NCBI GenBank assembly: GCA_028278455.1
Contig: JANQEH010000171.1
Location: forward strand, 1-33,274
DNA length: 33,274 nucleotides
Source: a bacterium
Lineage (GTDB): Bacteria; SM23-31
Direction of reading: 5' to 3'
Below are positions 7,183 through 15,566 of this stretch, piece after piece (within the stretch, counting starts at the first letter, position 1; every line of letters starts with the position of its first letter). The notes under the pieces are model-generated. The model ran no database searches, was not told the DNA's origin, and worked only from the letters and a program-made list of their open reading frames with translations. The position numbers and the translations under genes are program-made.

Positions 7183-9786
7183 CTATTCGTGGCGGAGTGT
7201 GTTCGCGGGATTCACAAGCGCAGCCTTTATTGATTGGAAACTGACTGTTAATACTGCAATAGTAAGTGCGAATACTCCTGAAAGTACGAAGATTCTCCAG
7301 TCCATATCTACCCTGTATGCAAAATTCTGGAGCCATTTGCTCATTAGCATATAAGAAGCAGGCAGACTGATAATATTTGCAATAAGGATCAGAATCGTAA
7401 ATTCTTTTGAGACCAGCATCAATATGCTTTTTACTGATGCCCCAAGAGATTTCCTTATCCCTATTTCCTTTGTTCTCTGTCCGATCAGGAATGATGCGAG
7501 GCCGAACAATCCCAAAGAAGCGATAAAGATTGCAAGACCTGAGAAATAAGTAAAAATCTGGCCCTGTTTCGTTTCCGACCTGTACATCTTGTCGAAAGTC
7601 TCATCCAGAAAAGAATACTCATAAGGATACCCGGGATTGAGCTCAATCCATTTTTCCTGTATATAATCAAGGGTTTCGGAAATATTCTCAGGTTTTATCC
7701 TTGCTGCAAATATTCTTGTGTTGTTTGGCGCGATATGTATAACAAGCGGACTTATCTCATTTTTAAGCGTTTTATATTGAAAATCCTTCACGACACCAAC
7801 AACTCTCCCCTGTTTATCTCCCCACATAAACCTTGTCTCGAGGGGATTCTCAATCTGGTAATTTTTGACAAACGCCTCATTTATTATAAATGCCTCTTCT
7901 GCATCTGTTGTTATATCCTTTGAGAAATCCCTGCCTGAAACTAACTTCATTCCCATAGTCTTTATGAAATCATGATCTGTATAGAACATCGCCACAGTCG
8001 TCTTCAGGTCCCCTTCAGGCCTTACAATCGTTATTGCATCACCAGCTACTATTTCTCCCGGATATCCAATAGACACTGTTGCACTCAGTATATTGGGATT
8101 CTGAAGAAGCTCGGATTTTACCGACTCGTAATTGCTCCTGACTGCCATCAGCCTGATTGGCAAAATAACAACATGTTCTTTGTCAAAACCGATTTTTTTA
8201 TTTTTCAGATAATCTACCTGATCTAGAACAAGCCCGGTACCGGCAATAAGAATTATAGAAAGTGTAAATTGAAATACTACAAGACCCTTCCTGAGTGATG
8301 AGCTTTTCGAACCTGCACTCAAGTCACCTTTCAGGATTTTTACAGGCTGAAACCGGGAGATAAACAATGCAGGATAACTTCCTGAAAAAAAACCAACAAA
8401 GAACAATATGGTAAATGAACCGGCCAATATGGGCAGGCTTAAAAGATCATCGAAACCGAAATCCTTTCCTGTGAGTGAATTATAAAAAGGAAATATCAGC
8501 AAGACGAGGAAAAGTGATATCAATAAAGCTGACACAGTAAAGATGAATGATTCACCCATAAATTGTCTGATAAGTTGATTTCTGCAGGCACCTGCCACTT
8601 TTCTCAAACCAACCTCTTTCGCACGATTGGCAGCCCGGGCTGTTGAAAGATTCATAAAGTTAATACATGCGATTATAAGTATGAATAGAGCAATTATAGA
8701 AAATATATAAACGTATTTTATGTCTCCATTTTGACCTAATTCCATAAACCTGTCGGATCTTAGATATATATCCTTAAGCGGTTGGAGATGTGCCTCAAGA
8801 CTTCCGCCCAGGATAGTCTTTATATCTTCTGCTGCGTGTTTTTCAATGAAAGCAGGCAATTTTGATTCTAACACCTTGTAATCACTGCCATCTTTTAAAA
8901 GAAGATAGGTATAGAATTCATGTCTGGCCCAGTTATCAAAAAAATTTCTCTTAACATTCGGGATCTGTATCAGTGTTTCGATCGAAATAAATATGTCCGC
9001 AATAAAATGTGAATTAGCGGGTACATCCTTCATGATACCGGTTATTTTATAATCCGTATTATCTATTCTGAGAGTATTACCCATCGGAGATTCACTCTCA
9101 AAGTACTTTGCTGCAATACTCTCACTTAGTACAACTGTCCTGGGATCACTCAGCGCTGTTTCAGGATCGCCTTTCATCAGATTGAAGGAAAATACACTGA
9201 AAACTGAAGCATCGGTATAAAAACAATTATCCTCGAAGATCTTCTTCTCATTGAATTCGACCAATCTTCTCCTCTGTAGGAACCTGACACCATTTTTAAT
9301 CTCAGGAAACTCCTGTAAAAGAAACGGTGCGAATCTGGTCGAACTCGTTGCAGTTTCTAAAACACCTCTTCCCGGTGCATATATATCGTCTACAAGGCGG
9401 TATATCCTGTCCGCCTTTTCATGATAATCATCATAGCTGAATTCATTATTGATGAAAAGCATTATCAAAATACAGCAGGCCATTCCTGCAGCAAGTCCCG
9501 AAACATTTATAAATGAATACGATTTATGTCTTGATATTGTCCTGATCGTGATCTTCAGATAATTATTGAACATTGCATTACTCCTTCTGATCATATTGTT
9601 CAGAAACTTTGGGAAAGACCTGAAAACCTGAAGCCAGTACCATAAATATGCGTATAGTCCGCCTTTGGAATCATAAATATCAGAATACACCTCTTCGAAA
9701 TCACCAATTACTGCATTATGGTCATTTTGTCGAAGAAGCCTTGTTAACAACCATCGGGCTATTTCAGGGTATTTTCTGTAACTCAT
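7183..9786 (-). CDS. Prefix-containing FtsX/MacB-type ABC permease (perm C)
   Basis: An 867-residue duplicated permease with the same layout as perm A. The prefix spans residues 1-71 (GDFEEVY at about 29-35, LWYW at about 48-51), and the ancestral start Met is at 72 (MFNNYLKIT). TM1 is followed by periplasmic domain 1, FtsX domain 1 with coupling helix GLRKVAGACRN, TM5, periplasmic domain 2 (SGRDFSKDI) and FtsX domain 2 with GIRKSLGAS, ending NTLRHE. It is the last gene of padR2-permD-PD40-permC: its start lies 13 bases after the PD40 stop and has no clear Shine-Dalgarno, so translation probably depends on the upstream gene. The 93 bases between its stop and padR1 show no obvious terminator, so some readthrough into the padR1 cassette is possible. 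The substrate is unknown. Confidence 0.9.
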   Translation of the reverse strand: MSYRKYPEIARWLLTRLLRQNDHNAVIGDFEEVYSDIYDSKGGLYAYLWYWLQVFRSFPKFLNNMIRRSNAMFNNYLKITIRTISRHKSYSFINVSGLAAGMACCILIMLFINNEFSYDDYHEKADRIYRLVDDIYAPGRGVLETATSSTRFAPFLLQEFPEIKNGVRFLQRRRLVEFNEKKIFEDNCFYTDASVFSVFSFNLMKGDPETALSDPRTVVLSESIAAKYFESESPMGNTLRIDNTDYKITGIMKDVPANSHFIADIFISIETLIQIPNVKRNFFDNWARHEFYTYLLLKDGSDYKVLESKLPAFIEKHAAEDIKTILGGSLEAHLQPLKDIYLRSDRFMELGQNGDIKYVYIFSIIALFILIIACINFMNLSTARAANRAKEVGLRKVAGACRNQLIRQFMGESFIFTVSALLISLFLVLLIFPFYNSLTGKDFGFDDLLSLPILAGSFTILFFVGFFSGSYPALFISRFQPVKILKGDLSAGSKSSSLRKGLVVFQFTLSIILIAGTGLVLDQVDYLKNKKIGFDKEHVVILPIRLMAVRSNYESVKSELLQNPNILSATVSIGYPGEIVAGDAITIVRPEGDLKTTVAMFYTDHDFIKTMGMKLVSGRDFSKDITTDAEEAFIINEAFVKNYQIENPLETRFMWGDKQGRVVGVVKDFQYKTLKNEISPLVIHIAPNNTRIFAARIKPENISETLDYIQEKWIELNPGYPYEYSFLDETFDKMYRSETKQGQIFTYFSGLAIFIASLGLFGLASFLIGQRTKEIGIRKSLGASVKSILMLVSKEFTILILIANIISLPASYMLMSKWLQNFAYRVDMDWRIFVLSGVFALTIAVLTVSFQSIKAALVNPANTLRHE

Positions 9787-9799
9787 AATTCAGTAAATC

Positions 9800-10768
9800 T
9801 TACTGTTCTCTGTTGATTCTAAGATGTTCTATTACTTCAGCACTTACCCAGAAAAACAGTGTTTTTCCCTCAACCTTCCTGGAAAAGATCAAATATTTTC
9901 CGTCAGATGTTACTCTGCCGCAGTAATCCGTGAATTCAGAATTCACATTCTCACCCATATTCACAGCATCCGACCATTTTCCAGCCTCATTTCTGAAAGT
10001 TATATATAGATCGTTTTCTCCGTATCCTCCCGGTTTTCTTGAATGAAAGATCATATAGCTTTCATCCGGAGCGATAAATGGATCCAGTTCCGAATCGCGC
10101 GAATTAGCTCCTTTTCCTACATTTACCGGCTTAGCATATTCCCCGTCGACAAATTCAGTGCAATATATATCTGCCGAGCCAATACCTCCATCATATCCTG
10201 CAAAAAAATATATATTTCCATTCTCTGCGATTGTAGGATGAACTTCATCCTCGGAAGTATTGACGATCGAGCTGAGGTATTGTGGTTTACCCCAATTCCC
10301 ATTTCCGTCTTTTTCAATCATCCATATATTCCCGTCCTTTGTCTCCTCCGTACCCTCTAACGGCATTTTCGAGCTGAATACCATTTTTTTACCATCCGGA
10401 GACAGGTTCAGGTCCCAGCACATATAATCTCTGGAAAATTCCATGATTTCAGGTGCCGTCCATTTGCCATTGTCTATCTTCATGTACATAATCACAGCTC
10501 TTGGATTCTTTCTCCAGGAACTGAAATATAATTCATCTGCTTCCGGTGTAAAAGAAACGCCAAGAGCTTTGATCTGTTCGTTTGGAATTATACCCTCCGC
10601 AAACTTTTCTGCTATGATACCTGGAGGTTTCTGTCCGAGGTATTTACCCGTTAACACAGGGAATTTACTGTTATCACTATCATTTGTCTGCGCAGTACAA
10701 ACAACTGATGTTGATAATTGAATAATAATGCAGAGACAGGTCGTAATAAGTGATATTTTCATATTCAT
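9800..10768 (-). CDS. Exported PD40/TolB-like beta-propeller protein
   Basis: A 322-residue exported protein. Residues 1 to about 27 are a signal peptide with cleavage likely near CTAQ. The mature part has repeated propeller blades with PD40-type turns: FTPEADELYFSS, LSPDGKKMVFSSK, IAENGNIYFFAG, IAPDESYMIFHSRKPGG and VTSDGKYLIFSRK. This architecture (WD40-like PD40 repeats, as in TolB) usually mediates protein or ligand binding in the periplasm and is not enzymatic. The gene sits between permD (gap 20 bases) and permC (gap 13 bases), so it is co-transcribed with both and may act as their periplasmic partner. GAGGAG lies 3 bases before the ATG at 10768 and 9 bases before a second ATG at 10762; the latter may be the real start. 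Confidence 0.82.
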   Translation of the reverse strand: MNMKISLITTCLCIIIQLSTSVVCTAQTNDSDNSKFPVLTGKYLGQKPPGIIAEKFAEGIIPNEQIKALGVSFTPEADELYFSSWRKNPRAVIMYMKIDNGKWTAPEIMEFSRDYMCWDLNLSPDGKKMVFSSKMPLEGTEETKDGNIWMIEKDGNGNWGKPQYLSSIVNTSEDEVHPTIAENGNIYFFAGYDGGIGSADIYCTEFVDGEYAKPVNVGKGANSRDSELDPFIAPDESYMIFHSRKPGGYGENDLYITFRNEAGKWSDAVNMGENVNSEFTDYCGRVTSDGKYLIFSRKVEGKTLFFWVSAEVIEHLRINREQ

Positions 10769-10788
10769 GGACTCCTCTGGTATTGTTT

Positions 10789-13428
10789 TTACTCATGTTT
10801 AATCGAATCAACCGGATTTGTATAAGCTGTTTTCAATGACTGGTAACTTACCGTTAATAAAACGATCAATGTCAGAACTGATGCTGTAATCAAGAATACT
10901 CCTACTCCTATATTAGTTCTGAATGCAAAATTATCCAGCCAGTAATTGCCAATCAGAAAGTATGTTACAGGAATTGAAATAGTGTTAGAGATAAGTGCAA
11001 GTATGAGAAAATTCCTGGAAAATCCGAGCATAAGTGTTTCGATCGAAGCCCCAAGGACTTTTCTGATTCCTATTTCTTTTCTTCTTTGCTCAGCAGTATA
11101 TGATGATAGCCCAATCACTCCGAGACAAGCTATCAAAATTGCAAGAAATGTAAAATATCCGAATATCCTGCTCATTCTCTCTTCTGCAGAATACTGGGTG
11201 TTAAAATATTCATCAAGGAAATAAAAAGTAAAACTCCGGTTGGGCTCAAACTTCTTCCATTTATCCTCTAAATAACTGATAGTCTCCAAAATATTTTCAG
11301 TTCCGATCCTAATTGAGATTCTTGGACCTCCCCCGGACCTATAGCCAAGCACCATGGGTTCCACAGCCTCTTTAAGTGACCTGTGGTGATAGTCACTAAT
11401 AATACCAATAATCTTTCCTTGTCGGCCGTTCGTCAAATTAGAAAGCTCTTTTCCGACTGCATCACTCCCGAATCCCATCCTTTCAGCAGCCGTCTCATTA
11501 ATTATAAATGATCTATCAGCATCAGTTGATATCTCCGGGGAAAAGTTCCTCCCGTAAATCAGACTCATTTCATAAGTAATAAAGAAATCTTCATCAACAT
11601 AATAAGTGTCCATCAGGAATGTCTCGCTTTCACTAAATCCTTCCGGTACAAAAGCGCAGACACCCATCCTCATTCCCGGTATACTTGATGAGAATGAAAC
11701 CTCATTGATTCCGGGATTACTACTCAGTTCATTTTTTATATTTTTAAAATTTCTAACTGTACTTGATTCTTTTACCGCAACAACCAGAACCTGGTCATTT
11801 TTAAAACCCAGATCCATGTTCTTCATAAAATCAAGCTGGTCCGCCACGATTAATGTTCCCGCAATCAATGAGGCTGAGATCGTGAATTGAAACGCGACAA
11901 GTATATTTCTTAGAACAGGTCTCTTACCCATACTTCTCAGAAAATTCCCCTTCATGACTTTAGCAGGAATATATCCGGTTAGAAAAACTGCTGGATATAA
12001 TCCTCCTAATAAGCCGGTAAAAATCATCATAACCGGAATAATGATGAAAAATGCCCCGGAATTTAAAACCGCATAACCGGGATCTATACCGGTAAAGCCG
12101 GCAAATGCAGGAAGAACAAATGCTACAATGACAGAACCTATTCCCAGACCCGCTGCAGTCATTAAAAATGACTCCATCAAGAACTGGATGATAAGCTGTT
12201 TTCTTTTTGCACCCAGTACTTTTCTTAATCCTATTTCTTTAGCGCGCTTTGCTGATCTTGCTGTAAGAAGGTTCATAAAATTTATGCAGGCTATGCATAA
12301 GATAAAAAAAGCTATTATTGAAAAAGAATATACATACAATATATTTCCATTGGCCCGCTGTTCGCTTTCAAGATGTGATTTAAGATGGATATCTGTTAAT
12401 CTTTGGAGAAGGAATTCCTTCATTATCCCGGTTTCCCTCGATTCTTGTCCGGAATGGTTCTCAAAGATATCTGCCATTTTCTTTTCGACATGTTCTGTAT
12501 CGGCATTTTCTTCCAGGAGAAAGTATGTATAGTTAGTTATATTCAGCCATTCTTCCATTAGGGCTTTTCGGAATCTCCCCTTTATTGATGAAGAAGAAAT
12601 TAGAACTTTATATGAAAAGTGTGAGTTTTCCGGTATGTCTTTTACAATACCTGTGATCCTTACCTCCCTTACAGGAAAAGAGGAGATATTTAAGACTTTC
12701 CCGATTGGATTTTCACTGCCGAATATCTTTTCGGCAGTCTCCTGTGTTAAAACAGCGCTGCCCGGTTCGTCGAGAACCTCAGCAGGATCGCCAAAAATAA
12801 ACTCCCCGGAAAACACTTCATAAAAAGTGGAATCAGCTATCAGAATACCGTTTTGTTCAAAATTCTTATTATCAATTGAGATCATAGCTTGCTGTTCATC
12901 AGATCCCTGGAAATTGAATATGCGCACGAACGACCTTATATCGGGTATTTCTTCTGCAAAAACAGGTGCAGGGGCTCCCGGAGCAACTGCATAGTGATAA
13001 CTGTTCCCTGCCATGGTGCAATAATCTGTCATCCGGTAAATATTATCCGCATTTGAATGGTATTTGTCATAGCTCATTTCATAGATCACATAGAACATTA
13101 TCAAAATACAGCAGGCCATCCCTATGGCAAGACCGGAAAGATTCAGTAAAGTATACACTTTTTGCCTTTTAATATTCCTGAATGAGATCGTAAGGTAATT
13201 TTTAACCATACCCCCTGTTCTGTAAGTTAAGCCGGTAATGAAATCCGGGATTGATACAAAGACCTGTCTCCAATACCAGAGATAAGCATATATTTTACCC
13301 CTGGAATCATACAGATTGCAATATATTTCATCAAAATCTCCTATAATTGCGTTATGGTCAGAATCTCTCAATAAGATTTTTAACAACCGTTTTACTGTAC
13401 CTGAAGGATTTTTATATTTACCAGTCAT
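10789..13428 (-). CDS. Prefix-containing FtsX/MacB-type ABC permease (perm D)
   Basis: An 879-residue duplicated permease, the longest of the set. The prefix covers residues 1-73 (GDFDEIY at about 30-36, LWYW at about 50-53), and the ancestral start Met is at 74 (MVKNYLTIS). Then come TM1, periplasmic domain 1, FtsX domain 1 with GLRKVLGAKRK, TM5, periplasmic domain 2 (YGRNFSPEIS) and FtsX domain 2 with GIRKVLGAS, ending DSIKHE. Its ATG overlaps the padR2 stop (ATGA), so it is translationally coupled to the regulator. In both periplasmic domains it resembles the prefix-free GntR-linked permease at 18531 (for example SFSSSIPG here and SFCSSIPG there; MDTYYVD here and MDTIFTD there), more than it resembles A, B or C. 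The substrate is unknown. Confidence 0.9.
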   Translation of the reverse strand: MTGKYKNPSGTVKRLLKILLRDSDHNAIIGDFDEIYCNLYDSRGKIYAYLWYWRQVFVSIPDFITGLTYRTGGMVKNYLTISFRNIKRQKVYTLLNLSGLAIGMACCILIMFYVIYEMSYDKYHSNADNIYRMTDYCTMAGNSYHYAVAPGAPAPVFAEEIPDIRSFVRIFNFQGSDEQQAMISIDNKNFEQNGILIADSTFYEVFSGEFIFGDPAEVLDEPGSAVLTQETAEKIFGSENPIGKVLNISSFPVREVRITGIVKDIPENSHFSYKVLISSSSIKGRFRKALMEEWLNITNYTYFLLEENADTEHVEKKMADIFENHSGQESRETGIMKEFLLQRLTDIHLKSHLESEQRANGNILYVYSFSIIAFFILCIACINFMNLLTARSAKRAKEIGLRKVLGAKRKQLIIQFLMESFLMTAAGLGIGSVIVAFVLPAFAGFTGIDPGYAVLNSGAFFIIIPVMMIFTGLLGGLYPAVFLTGYIPAKVMKGNFLRSMGKRPVLRNILVAFQFTISASLIAGTLIVADQLDFMKNMDLGFKNDQVLVVAVKESSTVRNFKNIKNELSSNPGINEVSFSSSIPGMRMGVCAFVPEGFSESETFLMDTYYVDEDFFITYEMSLIYGRNFSPEISTDADRSFIINETAAERMGFGSDAVGKELSNLTNGRQGKIIGIISDYHHRSLKEAVEPMVLGYRSGGGPRISIRIGTENILETISYLEDKWKKFEPNRSFTFYFLDEYFNTQYSAEERMSRIFGYFTFLAILIACLGVIGLSSYTAEQRRKEIGIRKVLGASIETLMLGFSRNFLILALISNTISIPVTYFLIGNYWLDNFAFRTNIGVGVFLITASVLTLIVLLTVSYQSLKTAYTNPVDSIKHE

Positions 13429-13757
13429 ACCTTGGATCTCTCACCGGCGAGTTTGGGAAAGCCGTCCCATAAAGCATCCTGCACCTGCTTGATCTCGCTC
13501 AGGGCTTTCATTCCATCTTCAGTGATCGAATAATATCTTTTACTTCTACCCCCTCTCCTTGCTGTAGGTTCACCCTGGATAGGATCGATAAATCCCTTTT
13601 CAACAAGCCTGTCTAACGGCACATAAATTGCGCCAATCGACCAGTATCTACCCGTGATTTCTGATACATGCTCTCTGATGGTAACACCATATGCGTTATC
13701 CTTCAGCTTCCAGATTGACAACAATACGATCTCTTCCTGTCTTGATAATAGCTTCAT
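13425..13757 (-). CDS. PadR-family transcriptional regulator (PadR2)
   Basis: A 110-residue PadR winged-helix regulator with the signature segments MKLLSRQEEIVLLSIWKLK, AYGVTIREHV, IGAIYVPLDRL and a wing GEPTARRGGRSKRYYSIT. It heads padR2-permD-PD40-permC and overlaps permD by four bases. The start has AGGGG upstream. Two perfect 19-bp inverted repeats lie at 13776-13794 and 13821-13839, between this gene and the divergent PD40 gene, and one covers the putative -10 box. That is the arrangement expected for autorepression, and possibly for joint control of the divergent gene. The link between this protein and those repeats is inferred from position only. Confidence 0.92.
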   Translation of the reverse strand: MKLLSRQEEIVLLSIWKLKDNAYGVTIREHVSEITGRYWSIGAIYVPLDRLVEKGFIDPIQGEPTARRGGRSKRYYSITEDGMKALSEIKQVQDALWDGFPKLAGERSKV

Positions 13758-13774
13758 TTCATTCCCCTGTTAAA

Positions 13775-13796
13775 TTCTTCTATTTATTAGAAGATA
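13775..13796. repeat. Operator-like inverted repeat, copy 1 (padR2 side)
   Basis: TCTTCTA-N5-TAGAAGA, a perfect 7-5-7 inverted repeat at 13776-13794, lies within a 22-base stretch repeated exactly at 13820-13841. It covers the candidate -10 box of padR2 and ends about 18 bases before the padR2 ATG. Confidence 0.65.
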
Positions 13797-13814
13797 TGGA
13801 TAAAAAAATTTCAG
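13786..13814 (-). promoter_or_regulatory. Promoter-like element for the padR2 operon
   Basis: On the minus strand CTGAAA (13814-13809) and TCTAAT (13791-13786) are separated by 17 bases. The -10 lies inside inverted-repeat copy 1, and copy 2 lies just upstream of the -35. The -35 is a weak match. Confidence 0.4.
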
Positions 13815-13819
13815 ACGGT

Positions 13820-13841
13820 TTCTTCTATTTATTAGAAGATA
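13820..13841. repeat. Operator-like inverted repeat, copy 2
   Basis: The second exact copy of the 22-base element, with its 7-5-7 inverted repeat at 13821-13839, starts 45 bases after copy 1. With copy 1 it brackets the putative padR2 promoter in the intergenic space shared with the divergent gene at 13972. Confidence 0.65.
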
Positions 13842-13971
13842 CTGGATTTTTTGAGTTTTGTTCCATTTTTTCTTTCAGCGGGTGTCCATTAAATATTATC
13901 TTGATTTCATCTTCGATAATTCCTATTATTGTTGAGATTATTCCTTAAAACAATTAAACCGGGAGAATACA

Positions 13972-14865
13972 ATGAAATTCAGTTTCCGAAAAACAGCGTG
14001 CACAGCGCTTTTAGTTGCCTTGAGCTCATCGACAGCTGCATACAGTCAGGATATTTATCTTATCGATTATACTCAAAAAAACGGTGCATTCACTTTCAGA
14101 ACCGCCGTAAATATCACTTCAAGGACCGGATATGACAATCAACCATCCTTCCATCCTGATGGAAAGGCAATATTCTTCTCTGCTCAGTACGGAAACCAGA
14201 ATGATATCTATAAATATGATTTGCGGAAAAATGAGCTTATGCAGCTGACAGATACAGCGGAAATCTCTGAATACTCTCCGACTGTTACCCCGGATGAAAA
14301 ATATTTCTCGGTGATCCAGCTGATGAATGCTGACAACGGCAGGCAGCCTTTAAGTAAATTTCCTGCTATAGGTGGGGGAGCCCAACACATATTCGAGAAT
14401 GATCTCAAAGTCGGTTATCATGCCTGGGCAGACAATGAGAATGTCGCAATGTTTATACTGGGCAGTCCAAATTCCCTTCAGGTATTCGATACCGGGAATG
14501 AAACTCTTTATGAGATAACTAACAAGATCGGACGCTGTCTGAAGAAGGTTCCGGATAGATATGAAATAAGTTTCACTCAGGAATTTACCGACAATAAGTT
14601 ATATATAAAAAAGATCGATATGAAAACAAAAGGAATCACAACGATCATCCAACTGAAAACAGGTAACGAGCACTACGACTGGACTCCCGAAAGGATATTA
14701 ATAACGGGTGTAGGATCTAAATTATTTAAATTCCACCCCGGAAAAGACACTGAATGGATTGAGATCGCAGATCTTTCCGATTATGGTATATCAGGTATAA
14801 CCCGCCTTGCGATCAGTCCCCAGGGAAACAAGATGGCGATCGTTGCGAATGATGCTTCAAGATAA
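13972..14865 (+). CDS. Exported PD40/TolB-like beta-propeller protein
   Basis: A 297-residue exported protein. Residues 1 to about 25 are a signal peptide (FRKTACTALLVALSSSTAAYS, cut near AYS-QD). The mature part has PD40-type blades: QPSFHPDGKAIFFSAQ, SPTVTPDEKYFSV and the C-terminal LAISPQGNKMAIVAND. No catalytic motif is visible. GGGAG lies six bases before the ATG. The gene is divergent from padR2 across a 214-base spacer holding two operator-like repeats, so it may belong to the same regulon as the PD40 protein in the padR2 operon, which has the same fold. Its stop is followed at once by the ATG of the HAD gene. A role as a periplasmic binding or scaffold protein is inference. Confidence 0.78.
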   Translation: MKFSFRKTACTALLVALSSSTAAYSQDIYLIDYTQKNGAFTFRTAVNITSRTGYDNQPSFHPDGKAIFFSAQYGNQNDIYKYDLRKNELMQLTDTAEISEYSPTVTPDEKYFSVIQLMNADNGRQPLSKFPAIGGGAQHIFENDLKVGYHAWADNENVAMFILGSPNSLQVFDTGNETLYEITNKIGRCLKKVPDRYEISFTQEFTDNKLYIKKIDMKTKGITTIIQLKTGNEHYDWTPERILITGVGSKLFKFHPGKDTEWIEIADLSDYGISGITRLAISPQGNKMAIVANDASR

Positions 14866-14866
14866 T

Positions 14867-15562
14867 ATGGACTTCAGACGGTTTGAAATATGCAGTTTTG
14901 ATTGTTACGGTACCCTGATTGACTGGGAGACCGGTATAATAGATGCACTTAGACCGATACTATATTCCAACGGGATAAAAGAAAGCGACGAAAAAATCCT
15001 TGAATTATTCGCTGAGACCGAATCAGCTATTCAGAGCGGCGATTATCTGCTGTATAAAGAAATTCTGTCACTGACATTGATGAGCCTGGGTGGAAAACTT
15101 GGATTCAAACCCTCTGACCAGGAAAAATATGATTTTTCCCAATCTATAAAGAACTGGGTGCCATTCTCTGATACAATAGATGCATTAAAAAAAATCAGAT
15201 CGAGATTCAAGCTCGCAATAATATCAAATATTGATGATGATCTGTTTGCTTATTCTGCTGAAAAACTGCAGATTGAATTTGAACATGTATTTACTGCCCA
15301 GCAGTCCGGGAGCTACAAACCGTCTAAAAAGAACTTCATTGAGGCTATTAAAAGATTCGGGATCAAAAAAGAGAATATACTGCACATTGCTCAAAGCCTT
15401 TACCACGATATTTGCCCTGCAAACGATCTCGGAATTACTACAGTATGGGTTAACAGAAGATCAAACAGACCTGGATTCGGGGCCACACCTCCTGCAGAAG
15501 CTGAACCAGATATGACAGTAATTGATCTTAAAGAGCTTTCTGAAAGAATGGAGATATATTAA
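14867..15562 (+). CDS. HAD-superfamily hydrolase, haloacid dehalogenase type II-like
   Basis: A 231-residue cytosolic HAD hydrolase. Motif I is FDCYGTLIDW with nucleophile Asp12; the Tyr two residues later, in place of the phosphatase Asp, is the mark of L-2-haloacid dehalogenases. Motif II is ISNID, motif III the Lys in GSYKPSKKNF, and motif IV HIAQSLYHDICPANDLG. A C1 cap lies between motifs I and II. These features favour 2-haloacid dehalogenase type II or an unassigned relative over a phosphatase. The start is set at 14867, one base after the stop of the PD40 gene; in-frame ATGs at 14849 and 14852 are possible, but all lack a good Shine-Dalgarno, so coupling to the upstream gene is likely. 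The substrate is not known, and no halo-compound pathway is nearby. Confidence 0.85.
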   Translation: MDFRRFEICSFDCYGTLIDWETGIIDALRPILYSNGIKESDEKILELFAETESAIQSGDYLLYKEILSLTLMSLGGKLGFKPSDQEKYDFSQSIKNWVPFSDTIDALKKIRSRFKLAIISNIDDDLFAYSAEKLQIEFEHVFTAQQSGSYKPSKKNFIEAIKRFGIKKENILHIAQSLYHDICPANDLGITTVWVNRRSNRPGFGATPPAEAEPDMTVIDLKELSERMEIY

Positions 15563-15566
15563 TGAA

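Noticed and set aside
14807..14866. Upstream start for the HAD gene giving 251 residues
   Set aside because: The extra residues are out-of-frame readings of the PD40 gene end and do not resemble the HAD N-terminus.
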